A stretch of 64,000 nucleotides of DNA from Cryobacterium sp. PH31-AA6 (GTDB lineage: Bacteria > Actinomycetota > Actinomycetes > Actinomycetales > Microbacteriaceae): NCBI RefSeq assembly GCF_030063195.1, contig NZ_JASISS010000019.1, positions 1-64,000 of the forward strand, in the 5' to 3' direction. How positions within the stretch are numbered: the stretch's first letter is position 1; each line of letters begins with the position of its first letter. The position numbers and the translations under genes are program-made. Below are positions 26,614-34,219 of the stretch, piece by piece. Under the pieces are notes generated by a model. That model saw only the letters and a program-made list of their open reading frames with translations, was not told the origin of the DNA and searched no databases.

Positions 26614-27248
26614 CCTCACCCGACGAGCCATTCGTCGCCTTCGACCTGGACAGTTCCGACCGTGAGCTGGCCCACCTGGCCGGGCACACCATCGAGGAAT
26701 TGAGCGACTACCTCGACCGGGGCCGCACCCCGCCCGACCCGACCATCGACGACTCCCCCGAGTGCCAGATCGCCCTGCGCAGCCTGCAACGACTCCGCAC
26801 GGTGCAGCGCTCGCTGCTCTCCAGCGACATCGAACGCGAGTCGGAGCGAAGCGACGGCTGGGTCAGGTCCGTCCTCCAGCACATCAACCTGGAGGCGCAT
26901 TCCGGCCGGGACATCCCGATCGAACATCCTTCACCGACGGCCCGTCTCGTGGTCACCGAGGGCGCGGTTCGGGGGATTCTCCGGGCGACCGGCGACGAGG
27001 TCTCGAATATCATCATCGGTCGATGCCGCCTCGATGGAGACGTGAGCGAGCCCGGCGCCCCGATCACGATCCGCGTCCACGCCGCTATATGCCAGGGCGA
27101 GAATATTCCGGCGAAGGCGACGGAGCTGCGCCGAGCGCTCTACGCAGCCCTCGACGACCACACCGACCTATCGATCGCGGCGATCGACATCACCATCCGT
27201 GACCTGTATCTCAGGCCCGCAACTCCCCCGAGCGAATCGGAGAAGTGA
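26610..27248 (+). CDS. Asp23/Gls24-type protein with an anti-sigma-like N-terminus
   Basis: A 212-residue protein whose ATG overlaps the sigma-factor stop by 4 nt; GGAGG sits 7 nt upstream of this ATG. Residues of about 20-60 (HTIEELSDYLDRGRTP...SPECQIALRSLQRL) resemble the H...LSxYLDG...CxxC segment of zinc anti-sigma factors but keep only one Cys. Residues of about 100-205 form an Asp23/Gls24-like domain with strands PITIRVHAAI and IAAIDITIRDL. Asp23 proteins are abundant envelope-stress proteins. Position and N-terminus suggest it restrains the sigma factor (inference). Confidence 0.8.
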   Translation: MTSPDEPFVAFDLDSSDRELAHLAGHTIEELSDYLDRGRTPPDPTIDDSPECQIALRSLQRLRTVQRSLLSSDIERESERSDGWVRSVLQHINLEAHSGRDIPIEHPSPTARLVVTEGAVRGILRATGDEVSNIIIGRCRLDGDVSEPGAPITIRVHAAICQGENIPAKATELRRALYAALDDHTDLSIAAIDITIRDLYLRPATPPSESEK

Positions 27249-27574
27249 TGAGCGACGTTCTCCCCCCTGCCGATCTCGTCGACGAGGCCGTGCTCGCCGT
27301 GCCCGGAGTGGACAGCCTGTACTCGGCGGCTCCGCTCGTCACCGCCGTCATCACGACCGCGCTGGATGCACTCACCAGCCGGCCTCCGTCGGCCAGCACG
27401 GTGCTGGTCGAGGAGATGTCCGGCCTGTCCATTGCCGTGAAGATCGGTGTCGGCGAGGGCTACGCCGCGACCGAAGTCTGCCGTCAGGTGCACGACGCCA
27501 TCACCGTGCACCTGCGGGGCTACCCGGAGTGCGAGATTGCCAAGATCGCCGTGACGGTGGCCAGAATCGGCTGA
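27248..27574 (+). CDS. Asp23/Gls24 family envelope-stress protein, short
   Basis: A 108-residue protein in the same operon (TGATG overlap with the preceding stop). The strand pattern LSIAVKIGVGEGYAATEVCRQV...CEIAKIAVTVARI is that of a minimal Asp23/Gls24 domain. It probably assembles with the longer Asp23 protein upstream, perhaps at the membrane as Asp23 does with AmaP in Staphylococcus. No AmaP-like membrane anchor is encoded beside it, although a 54-residue hydrophobic protein lies 0.7 kb downstream. Confidence 0.8.
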   Translation: MSDVLPPADLVDEAVLAVPGVDSLYSAAPLVTAVITTALDALTSRPPSASTVLVEEMSGLSIAVKIGVGEGYAATEVCRQVHDAITVHLRGYPECEIAKIAVTVARIG

Positions 27575-27791
27575 ACGACGGCGATCGACCCCTTCCCGGC
27601 GGACGTTCGCACGGTGCGCCGCCTCGCCGGAGACGCCCACTCCCGGTTCGGGCCATACTGGAATGACACGGTTCGCGTGGGAGGAACGAGAGCGTCTGTC
27701 GGTCCACCGGCACGAGAGCGAATCGTGAACGGCCCTGAATCCACAGCCCCGGAGGGTGGTGGAGCCGGGGAAACACGACAGAGGAGCAACG

Positions 27792-28142
27792 ATGCAGATC
27801 CTAGTGAACACCGATAGCAACATTGAAGCCACGGACGATCTGGTGCGCGAGGTCGAGGCTTCGGTGGACACGCTCCTGGCACGGTTCGAGAGCCGATTGA
27901 CTCGGGTTGAGGTGCACCTCAAGGGTGAGAGCGCCGGCAGAACAACACCTGATGACATCAAGTGCACGCTGGAGGCCCGTCCGACCGGTGGGAATCCTCT
28001 CGCGGCAAGCGATACCGCCTCGTCCGTGACCGGGGCCGTCACGGGGGCCCTCCACAAGTTGGCCAGCGTGCTCGACAGCACGTTCGGCCGGCTGGACAAC
28101 CATAAGGGCGCATCGGCCATGGGTGACGAACAACCGAGCTGA
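27792..28142 (+). CDS. HPF/RaiA-type ribosome hibernation factor
   Basis: A 116-residue single-domain protein of the sigma-54 modulation/ribosome-hibernation family: MQILVNTDSNIEAT, then RVEVHLKGESAG, KCTLEARPTG, and the basic helix ALHKLASVLDSTFGRLD. It should bind the 30S subunit during stress and stop translation. It lacks the long dimerising C-terminal domain of long HPF, so it resembles RaiA or short HPF. RBS GAGGAG. It follows the sigma/Asp23 operon by 217 nt and ends in a strong terminator. Confidence 0.87.
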   Translation: MQILVNTDSNIEATDDLVREVEASVDTLLARFESRLTRVEVHLKGESAGRTTPDDIKCTLEARPTGGNPLAASDTASSVTGAVTGALHKLASVLDSTFGRLDNHKGASAMGDEQPS

Positions 28143-28169
28143 CTGCACGGCGATACTGCCCAAACACCC

Positions 28170-28199
28170 GAAACGCCCCCGGAATACCGGGGGCGTTTC
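28170..28199 (+). terminator. Intrinsic terminator after the hibernation-factor gene
   Basis: A perfect 13-bp inverted repeat (GAAACGCCCCCGG / CCGGGGGCGTTTC) with a 4-nt loop, 28 nt after the stop. The leftward hydrophobic-protein gene also runs into it, so it may act in both directions. Confidence 0.85.
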
Positions 28200-28291
28200 A
28201 GCACGGAGCCCCACGAGTAGAGCATCACGTTCGAAGTAGGGCGTGTAGCCACCGGTCTTCACGATGGCCCTGACGCCAATTCAGACGCCCG

Positions 28292-28456
28292 TTATGCGCC
28301 CCGACGACCCGACATCGAGCGCACCAAGAACGCAATCACCGCTATCACCAGCAGGACCACACCCACCCACAACAGGAAGTTCAGGGACTGCACAAAACCG
28401 CCCGTCAGTAGGAGGACGACCGCGATGATGGCCACGACAATCAAGAGCATGTTCAT
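28292..28456 (-). CDS. Small hydrophobic membrane protein
   Basis: A 54-residue protein with two membrane segments, MNMLLIVVAIIAVVLLLTGG and FLLWVGVVLLVIAVIAFLV, and a basic tail ending MSGRRGA. Small hydrophobic proteins of this kind are common beside CsbD genes in Actinobacteria and may help anchor stress proteins or affect membrane properties. It follows csbD copy 2 by 50 nt on the same strand, so the two are probably co-transcribed. Its 3' end recurs as a decayed copy near 30849. Confidence 0.75.
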   Translation of the reverse strand: MNMLLIVVAIIAVVLLLTGGFVQSLNFLLWVGVVLLVIAVIAFLVRSMSGRRGA

Positions 28457-28506
28457 GGTGTTCCTTTCCATTCTTCCCGGAAAGCCCGGGCAACCGTGTG
28501 CGTGCG

Positions 28507-28680
28507 CTATTTCTCGAACACGTCTTTCACATGTTCGCCGGCCTGCTTCAGACTCGCCTTGGCCTGTTCGCTCTTGCCTTCAGCCTCGAGCGACTTGTCG
28601 CCCGCGATCTTGCCGGCGCTCTCCTTGAGCCTTCCTGCAGCCTTCTCAGCCGCATTCTTGATCTTGTCAGCCTCACTCAT
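28507..28680 (-). CDS. CsbD family general-stress protein (copy 2)
   Basis: A 57-residue CsbD protein (MSEADKIKNAAEKAAGRLKE...), same length as copy 1 and similar at the start (S-x-x-D-K-I-x-N-A-A-E) and end (GE-x-x-KD-x-F-x). The two flank the sigma/Asp23/HPF genes and face left. Likely a general-stress-responsive, disordered cytosolic protein. Confidence 0.9.
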   Translation of the reverse strand: MSEADKIKNAAEKAAGRLKESAGKIAGDKSLEAEGKSEQAKASLKQAGEHVKDVFEK

Positions 28681-28891
28681 TGTTTCCGCCTCTCGTCACT
28701 GGAAGGTGGGGAGGCCCCACCGGCTGATCGAATCTTCAGCGTTCCGCGCGAGCCCCTTTCCGACGAGAATACCCTTGCGTTACGGCCGCAACAATGAGCC
28801 GGTCTCCCCGAATTATCCCGGCGCTAGGATGAGGTGAACCACACCCCGTGGCGGAAGATGAACGACGAGACTCGGAATTGGCAGGCGCACT

Positions 28892-29092
28892 ATGAGCAGG
28901 CGCGGATTGGGCAGGCCTGGAATAGGTCTGGCCGGGATCGTGTATCTGGTGATCGGGGTAGTCGTAGCCGCCACCCAGGGCTATCTCGTGGCATGGAACG
29001 TTCCCGGCAATATTCTGGAAGGCCTGGCGGCAATTGTGCTCTGGCCCCTCGTGGCCCTCTTCGGGGTCGATCTGCACACCTTGATCGCATAA
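28892..29092 (+). CDS. Two-helix small membrane protein next to the rhodopsin
   Basis: A 66-residue protein with a basic N-terminus (MSRRGLGRPG), a membrane helix at about 11-30 (IGLAGIVYLVIGVVVAATQG) and a second at about 41-60. GGCAGG is a possible ribosome site. It is convergent with the rhodopsin gene across a hairpin. I do not recognise the family. It could be a structural membrane protein or a rhodopsin partner, but convergence argues against co-expression. Confidence 0.6.
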   Translation: MSRRGLGRPGIGLAGIVYLVIGVVVAATQGYLVAWNVPGNILEGLAAIVLWPLVALFGVDLHTLIA

Positions 29093-29178
29093 ATCAATCC
29101 ACCCCACCACGATCGGGCGTGCCCGCCGGTTCGCGTGAATCGATCAACGTTCGACGAGGCCTCCCGCCCGTTTGACGC

Positions 29179-29214
29179 CGACGGCGCGCTCCCCTCTGAG
29201 AAAGCGCGCCGTCG
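29179..29214. terminator. Bidirectional hairpin between small membrane protein and rhodopsin
   Basis: A perfect 12-bp inverted repeat (CGACGGCGCGCT / AGCGCGCCGTCG) with a 12-nt loop in the convergent gap, 40 nt from the rhodopsin stop. Confidence 0.7.
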
Positions 29215-29254
29215 TCGGTGCCGCCTGCAGGAGCGGCGGCAATGTACGCAGCCG

Positions 29255-30073
29255 CTACCTGCGGACTGCAGCCACGTCGTCGTGAGCGGCTTCTGCCGCC
29301 GCGAACTCGGCGTTGTCCTCATAGGACTTGGCTTTTGCGATGCCGAAGATGATCAGCGCGTAGACGGCCTTCGCGAGAATGTCTGCGACCGAATAGCCGA
29401 CCTGTTTGAAGACCCAGGCATCCGCTCCGGAGATGTTGAGAAGAGGGAGCAGATATGCGATCGGGTAGACACCCCAGCTCAGCAGGAGAAGGAACCGCAG
29501 GCGACCGATTGTCTTGCGCACCGATTGGGGCTGCGTGTTCAATGACTTGCTCAGCTGAACGAAGAGCACGTAGAGGATGTAGGCGAACGGGATGGTGGAG
29601 AGCAGACCGAACAGTCCGCGAAGTCCGTTGTCGCCACTGATCTCACCCGGGTAGCCGAGCACGATCATCAGGGCGGCCGCCGGAACCAGGCGCATCAGAA
29701 GTCCGGACTGCACCTTGCGCGCGAGCGCGAGCACCGCGATGAGCTCGACCAGTAGCAGCGGCACCGTCAACAGCCAGTCAACATAGCGGTAGCCCTCATT
29801 GAAGGACACCCCGACGGCCTGGCTGTAGTCTCCGGCGCCGCCGACCTCCGTCGAGATGAAGGCCTCCTTGAACGAGTCGAAGATGCGGAAGTAGTGATAC
29901 GCGGCGATGCCGCACACGACGATCGCGACGGTGATCGCCTGGCGGTAGCGCGGCAGAATCCGCGGAAGGGAGATGAGCAGAAACACTGCGGTGAACAGCT
30001 GCGACGCGATGACGAGCGACAAGAAGTTGTAGACGGTTGCGTATTGCCCCTGCGACAGGATGTCGGGAATCAC
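29255..30073 (-). CDS. Light-driven proton-pump rhodopsin (type I, DTE motif)
   Basis: A 272-residue seven-helix microbial rhodopsin. Helix C has the pump motif: Arg96, primary acceptor Asp99, Thr103 and donor Glu110 in RYVDWLLTVPLLLVE. Helix G has counter-ion Asp231 and retinal Schiff-base Lys235 (SVADILAKA). His60 on helix B matches the proteorhodopsin His that tunes the acceptor pKa. Leu107 at the colour-tuning site predicts green absorption. Gly156 on helix E would leave room for a carotenoid antenna as in xanthorhodopsin (inference). GTG start with AGGAGG. Divergent from marR; no retinal-synthesis gene in the window. Confidence 0.95.
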   Translation of the reverse strand: MIPDILSQGQYATVYNFLSLVIASQLFTAVFLLISLPRILPRYRQAITVAIVVCGIAAYHYFRIFDSFKEAFISTEVGGAGDYSQAVGVSFNEGYRYVDWLLTVPLLLVELIAVLALARKVQSGLLMRLVPAAALMIVLGYPGEISGDNGLRGLFGLLSTIPFAYILYVLFVQLSKSLNTQPQSVRKTIGRLRFLLLLSWGVYPIAYLLPLLNISGADAWVFKQVGYSVADILAKAVYALIIFGIAKAKSYEDNAEFAAAEAAHDDVAAVRR

Positions 30074-30107
30074 GGATCCTCCTAAAGCATGATTGAGTGA
30101 CTGAATA

Positions 30108-30130
30108 ACTAATTAAAACGCTAAGTTAGT
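30108..30130. promoter_or_regulatory. Candidate MarR operator in the rhodopsin promoter
   Basis: ACTAATTA and TAAGTTAGT are inverted halves (one extra base) in an unusually AT-rich stretch between the divergent rhodopsin and marR genes. The site covers the spacer and -10 element of the predicted rhodopsin promoter, the usual arrangement for MarR repression. Confidence 0.5.
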
Positions 30131-30141
30131 ATTAAAGTCAA
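30112..30141 (-). promoter_or_regulatory. Predicted sigma-70 promoter of the rhodopsin gene
   Basis: Read on the minus strand, TTGACT (30141-30136) and TTTAAT (30117-30112) are separated by 18 nt, about 40 nt upstream of the GTG start. Confidence 0.5.
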
Positions 30142-30217
30142 TAAGTTTTCGGGAGCGGTATCTTGGGGATCATCCACGCCCCATAAACTGACTTATCCAG
30201 TAGAGACAGGAGGTCTC

Positions 30218-30736
30218 ATGAGCACCGAGGCCGGACAGTCTCACACGCTCGTCGGGTTCCCCGCGGCGGCGGTCGAATTCGTCAACGTCATGCAGCGCAA
30301 CCGCGAGCGGATCGGTCAGGATGCCGGGCTCTCCCCCAGTGAGCTTCGTGCGCTGTTCCGGGTCGCTGCCGAAGTGAGCGTCACGCCCAAGCAACTCGCC
30401 GGCTACCTGAATATGACCACAGCGGCGGTCACGTTCATTTCCAGCCGACTCGTCGATTCAGGGCTGCTCCACCGGGTGAACAACCCGAACGATCGGCGGA
30501 GTCTCTACCTCGAGCTCACGCCTCTTGCGCACCAGATGATGCTCGATATCCATCGCGACTTCGTCGCGCTCCTCGAGACGGCCACGAGCGAGCTGGATCC
30601 CGTCGAACGCGACACGTTCACGGAGACACTTCAGTCCGTGGCTCAATCGATGATGCGCCATTCCACTCGTGCCGACACGTCCGAGCCCCGCGAAGCGCTC
30701 CGCCCCGGCGGCACGGGAACCACGACGCACCTCTAG
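30218..30736 (+). CDS. MarR family regulator divergent from the rhodopsin
   Basis: A 172-residue winged-helix regulator. The recognition region is VTPKQLAGYLNMTTAAVTFI at about 54-73 and the wing holds NNPNDRRSLYLELT. AGGAGG lies just upstream of the ATG. Its only neighbour across the shared AT-rich promoter is the rhodopsin, which it probably controls together with itself. What signal it senses is not evident. The C-terminal 25 residues are low-complexity. Confidence 0.9.
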   Translation: MSTEAGQSHTLVGFPAAAVEFVNVMQRNRERIGQDAGLSPSELRALFRVAAEVSVTPKQLAGYLNMTTAAVTFISSRLVDSGLLHRVNNPNDRRSLYLELTPLAHQMMLDIHRDFVALLETATSELDPVERDTFTETLQSVAQSMMRHSTRADTSEPREALRPGGTGTTTHL

Positions 30737-30848
30737 CGCCCCCTGTCCGGTGCGCGTCTCTGGGCGCCGTCGAAGAGAGTCGGGGAAACGGGGAACGCGA
30801 GCGAACCTGCCCAGGCGTACCAGATCCGAGATCACGGCGCTTCGGCTG

Positions 30849-30886
30849 AATTCAGGCGCCCATCATGCGCCTCGGCGACCCGACAT
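30849..30886 (-). pseudogene. Decayed 3' end of the hydrophobic-protein gene
   Basis: About 40 nt match 28278-28317 at over 80% identity and, on the minus strand, still encode the same last seven residues MSGRRGA before a stop (TGA instead of TAA). The upstream part of the gene is not recognisable in frame. The element lies 110 nt after the marR stop. Confidence 0.65.
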
Positions 30887-30889
30887 TGC

Positions 30890-30934
30890 ACCGCCATCAT
30901 CACGACCGCAGTGGAGGCCCTCGCCGGCCGTCCA
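30890..30934 (+). pseudogene. Internal fragment of an Asp23-type gene
   Basis: About 45 nt resemble 27341-27385 in the short Asp23 gene (roughly 80-85% identical). The fragment translates as TAIITTAVEALAGRP against TAVITTALDALTSRP. There is no start or stop around it, so this is a remnant. It abuts the hydrophobic-protein remnant. Confidence 0.6.
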
Positions 30935-30973
30935 CGCACGGTCATTCCCACCGGTCTGGTACCCGGCCGGAAC

Positions 30974-32356
30974 TCAGCGGGCGAGCACCGCCGTCTGAGC
31001 CGCCTTTTCGGCTTCCCTGCTCGTCTCGGCCGCGGTCGGAACGCTGTGATGGGCGATCATCGTGGTCTCGTCGAACGGTTCGTGGCGGTCGAGCACCCGG
31101 TCGACCTGGGCGCGGTCGATCTCCTTGGTCCAGGACCCGATCAGCACCGTGGCGACTGCGTTCCCGGTGAAGTTCGTGAGCGCGCGCGCCTCAGACATGA
31201 ACCGGTCGATCCCGACGATGAATCCGACGCCGTCGAGCAGCTGCGGGGCGTGGGCCTGCAGACCGGCGGCGAGCGTCGCAATTCCGGCCCCGGAGACGCC
31301 GGCAGCACCCTTGGAGGCGATGATCATGAACACGAGCAGTCCAATCTGCTCCCCCAGGGCCAACGGCTGGCCCATGGCGGTCGCGATGAAGAGCGACGCC
31401 ATCGTGAGGTAGATGGCCGTGCCGTCCAGGTTGAAGGAGTAGCCGGTGGGAACGGTGACGCCGACGACGGGCTTGGATACGCCGAGATGTTCCATCTTGG
31501 CGATCAGACGCGGCAGCGCTGCTTCGGAGGAGGAGGTCGAGAAGATCAGCAGGTACTCGCGACCGAGGTAGCGCATCAGCTTGAAGATGTTGACGCCGGT
31601 GACGATCTTGAGCAGCCCCCCGAGGATGACCACGATGAAGAGCACGCAGGTCAGGTAGAACGCCCCCATCAGGGTGAAGAGACTGACCACGGCCTGGATG
31701 CCGGTGGCGCCGACGACGGCGGCGATGGCACCGAAGGCGCCGATCGGGGCGAGCCACATGACCATGATCAGGATGCGGAAGACCAGGGCCTGCACGTGAA
31801 CGATGCCCTCGAGGATCGGCTTGCCGGCCGCGCCCATCTTCTGCAGGGCGAAGCCGGCGATGAGCGCCACCAGCAGGGTCTGCAGGATGTTGCCGGCGGT
31901 CAGCGAGGAGAACAGGGTCGTCGGGATGATGCCGAGGAAGAAGTTCGTTTCGACGGATTCGGGCGGTACGAAAGCGGTCGAGCTGAGGTTCAGTCCCGCG
32001 CCCGGCTTGACCAGGTTGCCCACGAACAGGCCGATGCCCAGGGCGAAGGTCGACATGATGAGGAAGTAGCCGAGCGCCAGGCCGCCGATCCTGCCGACCG
32101 TGGCCGCCTTGGCGATGGAGCCGATCCCGATGATGATGGTGCAGAAGATGATCGGCGAGATCATCATCTTGATCAACGCGATGAAGATGTCACCGAGCGG
32201 TTTGAGTGAAACGGCGAATCCGTCTGAGCCGCCGAACAGCAGACCCACGACGACGCCGAGGATCACGGCAATGATGACCGCCAGATAGAGATAGTGGGAT
32301 TTGTCGAACTTCTTCTTCGCCGGCTTTGCAGCGCGAGGGTGGGGCAGCGATGCCAT
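30974..32356 (-). CDS. dctA: C4-dicarboxylate:cation symporter
   Basis: A 460-residue DAACS-family transporter with eight membrane helices and two re-entrant loops. The serine-rich motif STSSSEAALPRL, the PTGYSFNLDGTAIY block and the GIDRFMSEARALTNFTGNAVATV helix are diagnostic. It takes up succinate, fumarate and malate, possibly aspartate. AAAGGAG lies 8 nt before the ATG. A divergent CitA/DcuS-type two-component system is its likely regulator. Confidence 0.95.
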   Translation of the reverse strand: MASLPHPRAAKPAKKKFDKSHYLYLAVIIAVILGVVVGLLFGGSDGFAVSLKPLGDIFIALIKMMISPIIFCTIIIGIGSIAKAATVGRIGGLALGYFLIMSTFALGIGLFVGNLVKPGAGLNLSSTAFVPPESVETNFFLGIIPTTLFSSLTAGNILQTLLVALIAGFALQKMGAAGKPILEGIVHVQALVFRILIMVMWLAPIGAFGAIAAVVGATGIQAVVSLFTLMGAFYLTCVLFIVVILGGLLKIVTGVNIFKLMRYLGREYLLIFSTSSSEAALPRLIAKMEHLGVSKPVVGVTVPTGYSFNLDGTAIYLTMASLFIATAMGQPLALGEQIGLLVFMIIASKGAAGVSGAGIATLAAGLQAHAPQLLDGVGFIVGIDRFMSEARALTNFTGNAVATVLIGSWTKEIDRAQVDRVLDRHEPFDETTMIAHHSVPTAAETSREAEKAAQTAVLAR

Positions 32357-32521
32357 GTCAAGACTCCTTTGTCTGGTCACTAGGCTGAGGACAGGCGCCA
32401 GATGCACCCGCGAAGAGCCGTGGTGCGTTTCACACTGGTCGACTGGGCGCCAAACGTCACTGTTGCGGTCATATTGGTCACGGACCAGCAGAGACGAACG
32501 GCGGCCCGAAAGAAGGATGCG

Positions 32522-34219
32522 ATGGGGCATGACCTGAGCATTGCGGGTCGCCTGTTCCTGACGAACGCGCTCTTCATCATCGCGATGACCGTCTTCGTGG
32601 GCACTGCCGCTTTCGTCGACGCCCGCGACCGCAGCTTCGTGGAGGCCAAGAACCGGATGCTGGCGGTCGCCACATCCATCGCCGACAGCCCCATGGTGCT
32701 GGCGGCCGCCCGCTCCGACGACCCCACCGGCATCCTGCAGCCGTATGCGCTGAGGGTGACCGCCGACGGTGGGCTCGACTTCATCACGATCATGGCCCCC
32801 GACCGTACCCGGTGGACGCATCCGACTGCCTCCGAAATCGGGCGCCCCTACATCGGCACGGTCAGACAGGCCCTTGCCGGGGAGCCCTTCAGCGAGGTCA
32901 CGACCGGCACACTCGGGCCATCCGTGCGAGCGATAGTGCCGGTCACCGACGAGCAGGGTGCCGTGCTCGGCCTGGTGGCGGTCGGGGTGACGACGAGCAA
33001 CCTCTCCATCGCCCTCAGCGCACGACTGCCGGCCGTGCTGGCCGTGGCCCTGATCCTGCTCGCCGCCGGCACGCTCGCCAGCTGGATCATCGGACGTTAT
33101 CTGAGCCGGGTCACGCTCGGCTGGGGTCCGGAACAGCTCGCCCAGCTGTTCGTTTACTACGACTCCGTGCTCCACTCCGTGCGGGAGGGGCTCGTGCTGG
33201 TGGATCTCTCCGGCAAGGTCGTGCTCTACAACGACCAGGCGGCGCGGCTTCTCGGTGCCCCGGCCCGGTCCCACGCGCGGCCATCGTCGCGGCCGGGTGC
33301 GCGCGCATCCGTCGCGGCCGCGCTGAGCCTCGACCGGCTCGATCTGCCGCCCGGACTCGGCGCCCTGCTGCGCAGCGGCCGGGCCGCGGTCGACGAGATC
33401 CACCTCACCGACACGCGAGTGCTGGTGGTCAGCCAGCGGCCGGCCCTGCTGCCTGGCGTCCGCCGCAACCAGCAAACGCCCATGGGCTGGGTCGCCACGA
33501 TCCGCGACCACACCGACCTGCAGAATCTCGGCAGTGAGCTCCAGTCCACGCGCACCCTCTCGGATGCCCTCCGCGCCCAGACCCACGAGCACGCCAATCG
33601 TCTGCACACCATCGTGTCCCTGATGGAGCTGGGGCGCGGCGCCGAGGCTCTCGACTTTGCGACCAAGGACCTCGAATTCAGCCAGAAGTTGACCGACGAC
33701 ATGACCAACTCGGTCGACGAGCCGGTGCTCAGCGCCCTGCTGATGGGCAAGTTCGCCCAGGCCAGCGAGCTCGGCGTGCTCCTCAGCGTCGAGGCGGCCG
33801 GTTCGCTCTCCGATTTCGGCCTGTCGGCCCAGGACCTGGTCACCGTCGTCGGCAACCTCGTCGATAACGCACTCGATGCGGCGGCCGGCGGCGACGCACC
33901 TCGCACGGTGCACCTGGCCGTCAGCGCGACCGGCGATGCCGTGGCCATCGAGGTCGCCGACAGCGGGCCCGGCGTGGCGCCGGAAGCCGTGACGGACATT
34001 CTCCAACGCGGATACAGCACCAAGGAGCCGGGCGCCTACGGCCGCGGCCTCGGCCTGGCGCTCGTGCGCCAGACCGTCAAGCGGCTCGGCGGAAACCTCA
34101 GCATCACCCGGAGAGTGGGCGCAGTCTTCACGGTCACGCTCCCCCACCAGGGACCGCCGGGACCCGTCGCGGCCACCGAGCCGGCCCGGGCACAACCGAC
34201 GGGGGTCGCGCATGATTGA
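32522..34219 (+). CDS. CitA/DcuS-type sensor histidine kinase
   Basis: A 565-residue membrane kinase. One helix at about 10-31, an extracytoplasmic PAS-like sensor (about 35-165), a second helix (about 168-192), a cytoplasmic PAS (about 210-330), then the family phospho-acceptor motif THEHANRLHTI (His355) and a HATPase domain with NLVDNALDA and GPGVAP / GRGLGLALV. This family senses di- or tricarboxylates outside the cell. Start ATG with AAGGA upstream; it overlaps the response-regulator gene by 8 nt. Confidence 0.93.
   Translation: MGHDLSIAGRLFLTNALFIIAMTVFVGTAAFVDARDRSFVEAKNRMLAVATSIADSPMVLAAARSDDPTGILQPYALRVTADGGLDFITIMAPDRTRWTHPTASEIGRPYIGTVRQALAGEPFSEVTTGTLGPSVRAIVPVTDEQGAVLGLVAVGVTTSNLSIALSARLPAVLAVALILLAAGTLASWIIGRYLSRVTLGWGPEQLAQLFVYYDSVLHSVREGLVLVDLSGKVVLYNDQAARLLGAPARSHARPSSRPGARASVAAALSLDRLDLPPGLGALLRSGRAAVDEIHLTDTRVLVVSQRPALLPGVRRNQQTPMGWVATIRDHTDLQNLGSELQSTRTLSDALRAQTHEHANRLHTIVSLMELGRGAEALDFATKDLEFSQKLTDDMTNSVDEPVLSALLMGKFAQASELGVLLSVEAAGSLSDFGLSAQDLVTVVGNLVDNALDAAAGGDAPRTVHLAVSATGDAVAIEVADSGPGVAPEAVTDILQRGYSTKEPGAYGRGLGLALVRQTVKRLGGNLSITRRVGAVFTVTLPHQGPPGPVAATEPARAQPTGVAHD

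Noticed and set aside
29255-30073. Assignment of the rhodopsin to the CryoRhodopsin group known from Cryobacterium
   Set aside because: That group is reported to carry a distinctive arginine on the cytoplasmic part of helix B; by my count the matching position here is Thr48, so it fits ordinary DTE proton pumps better. I could not align it properly, so this is not final.
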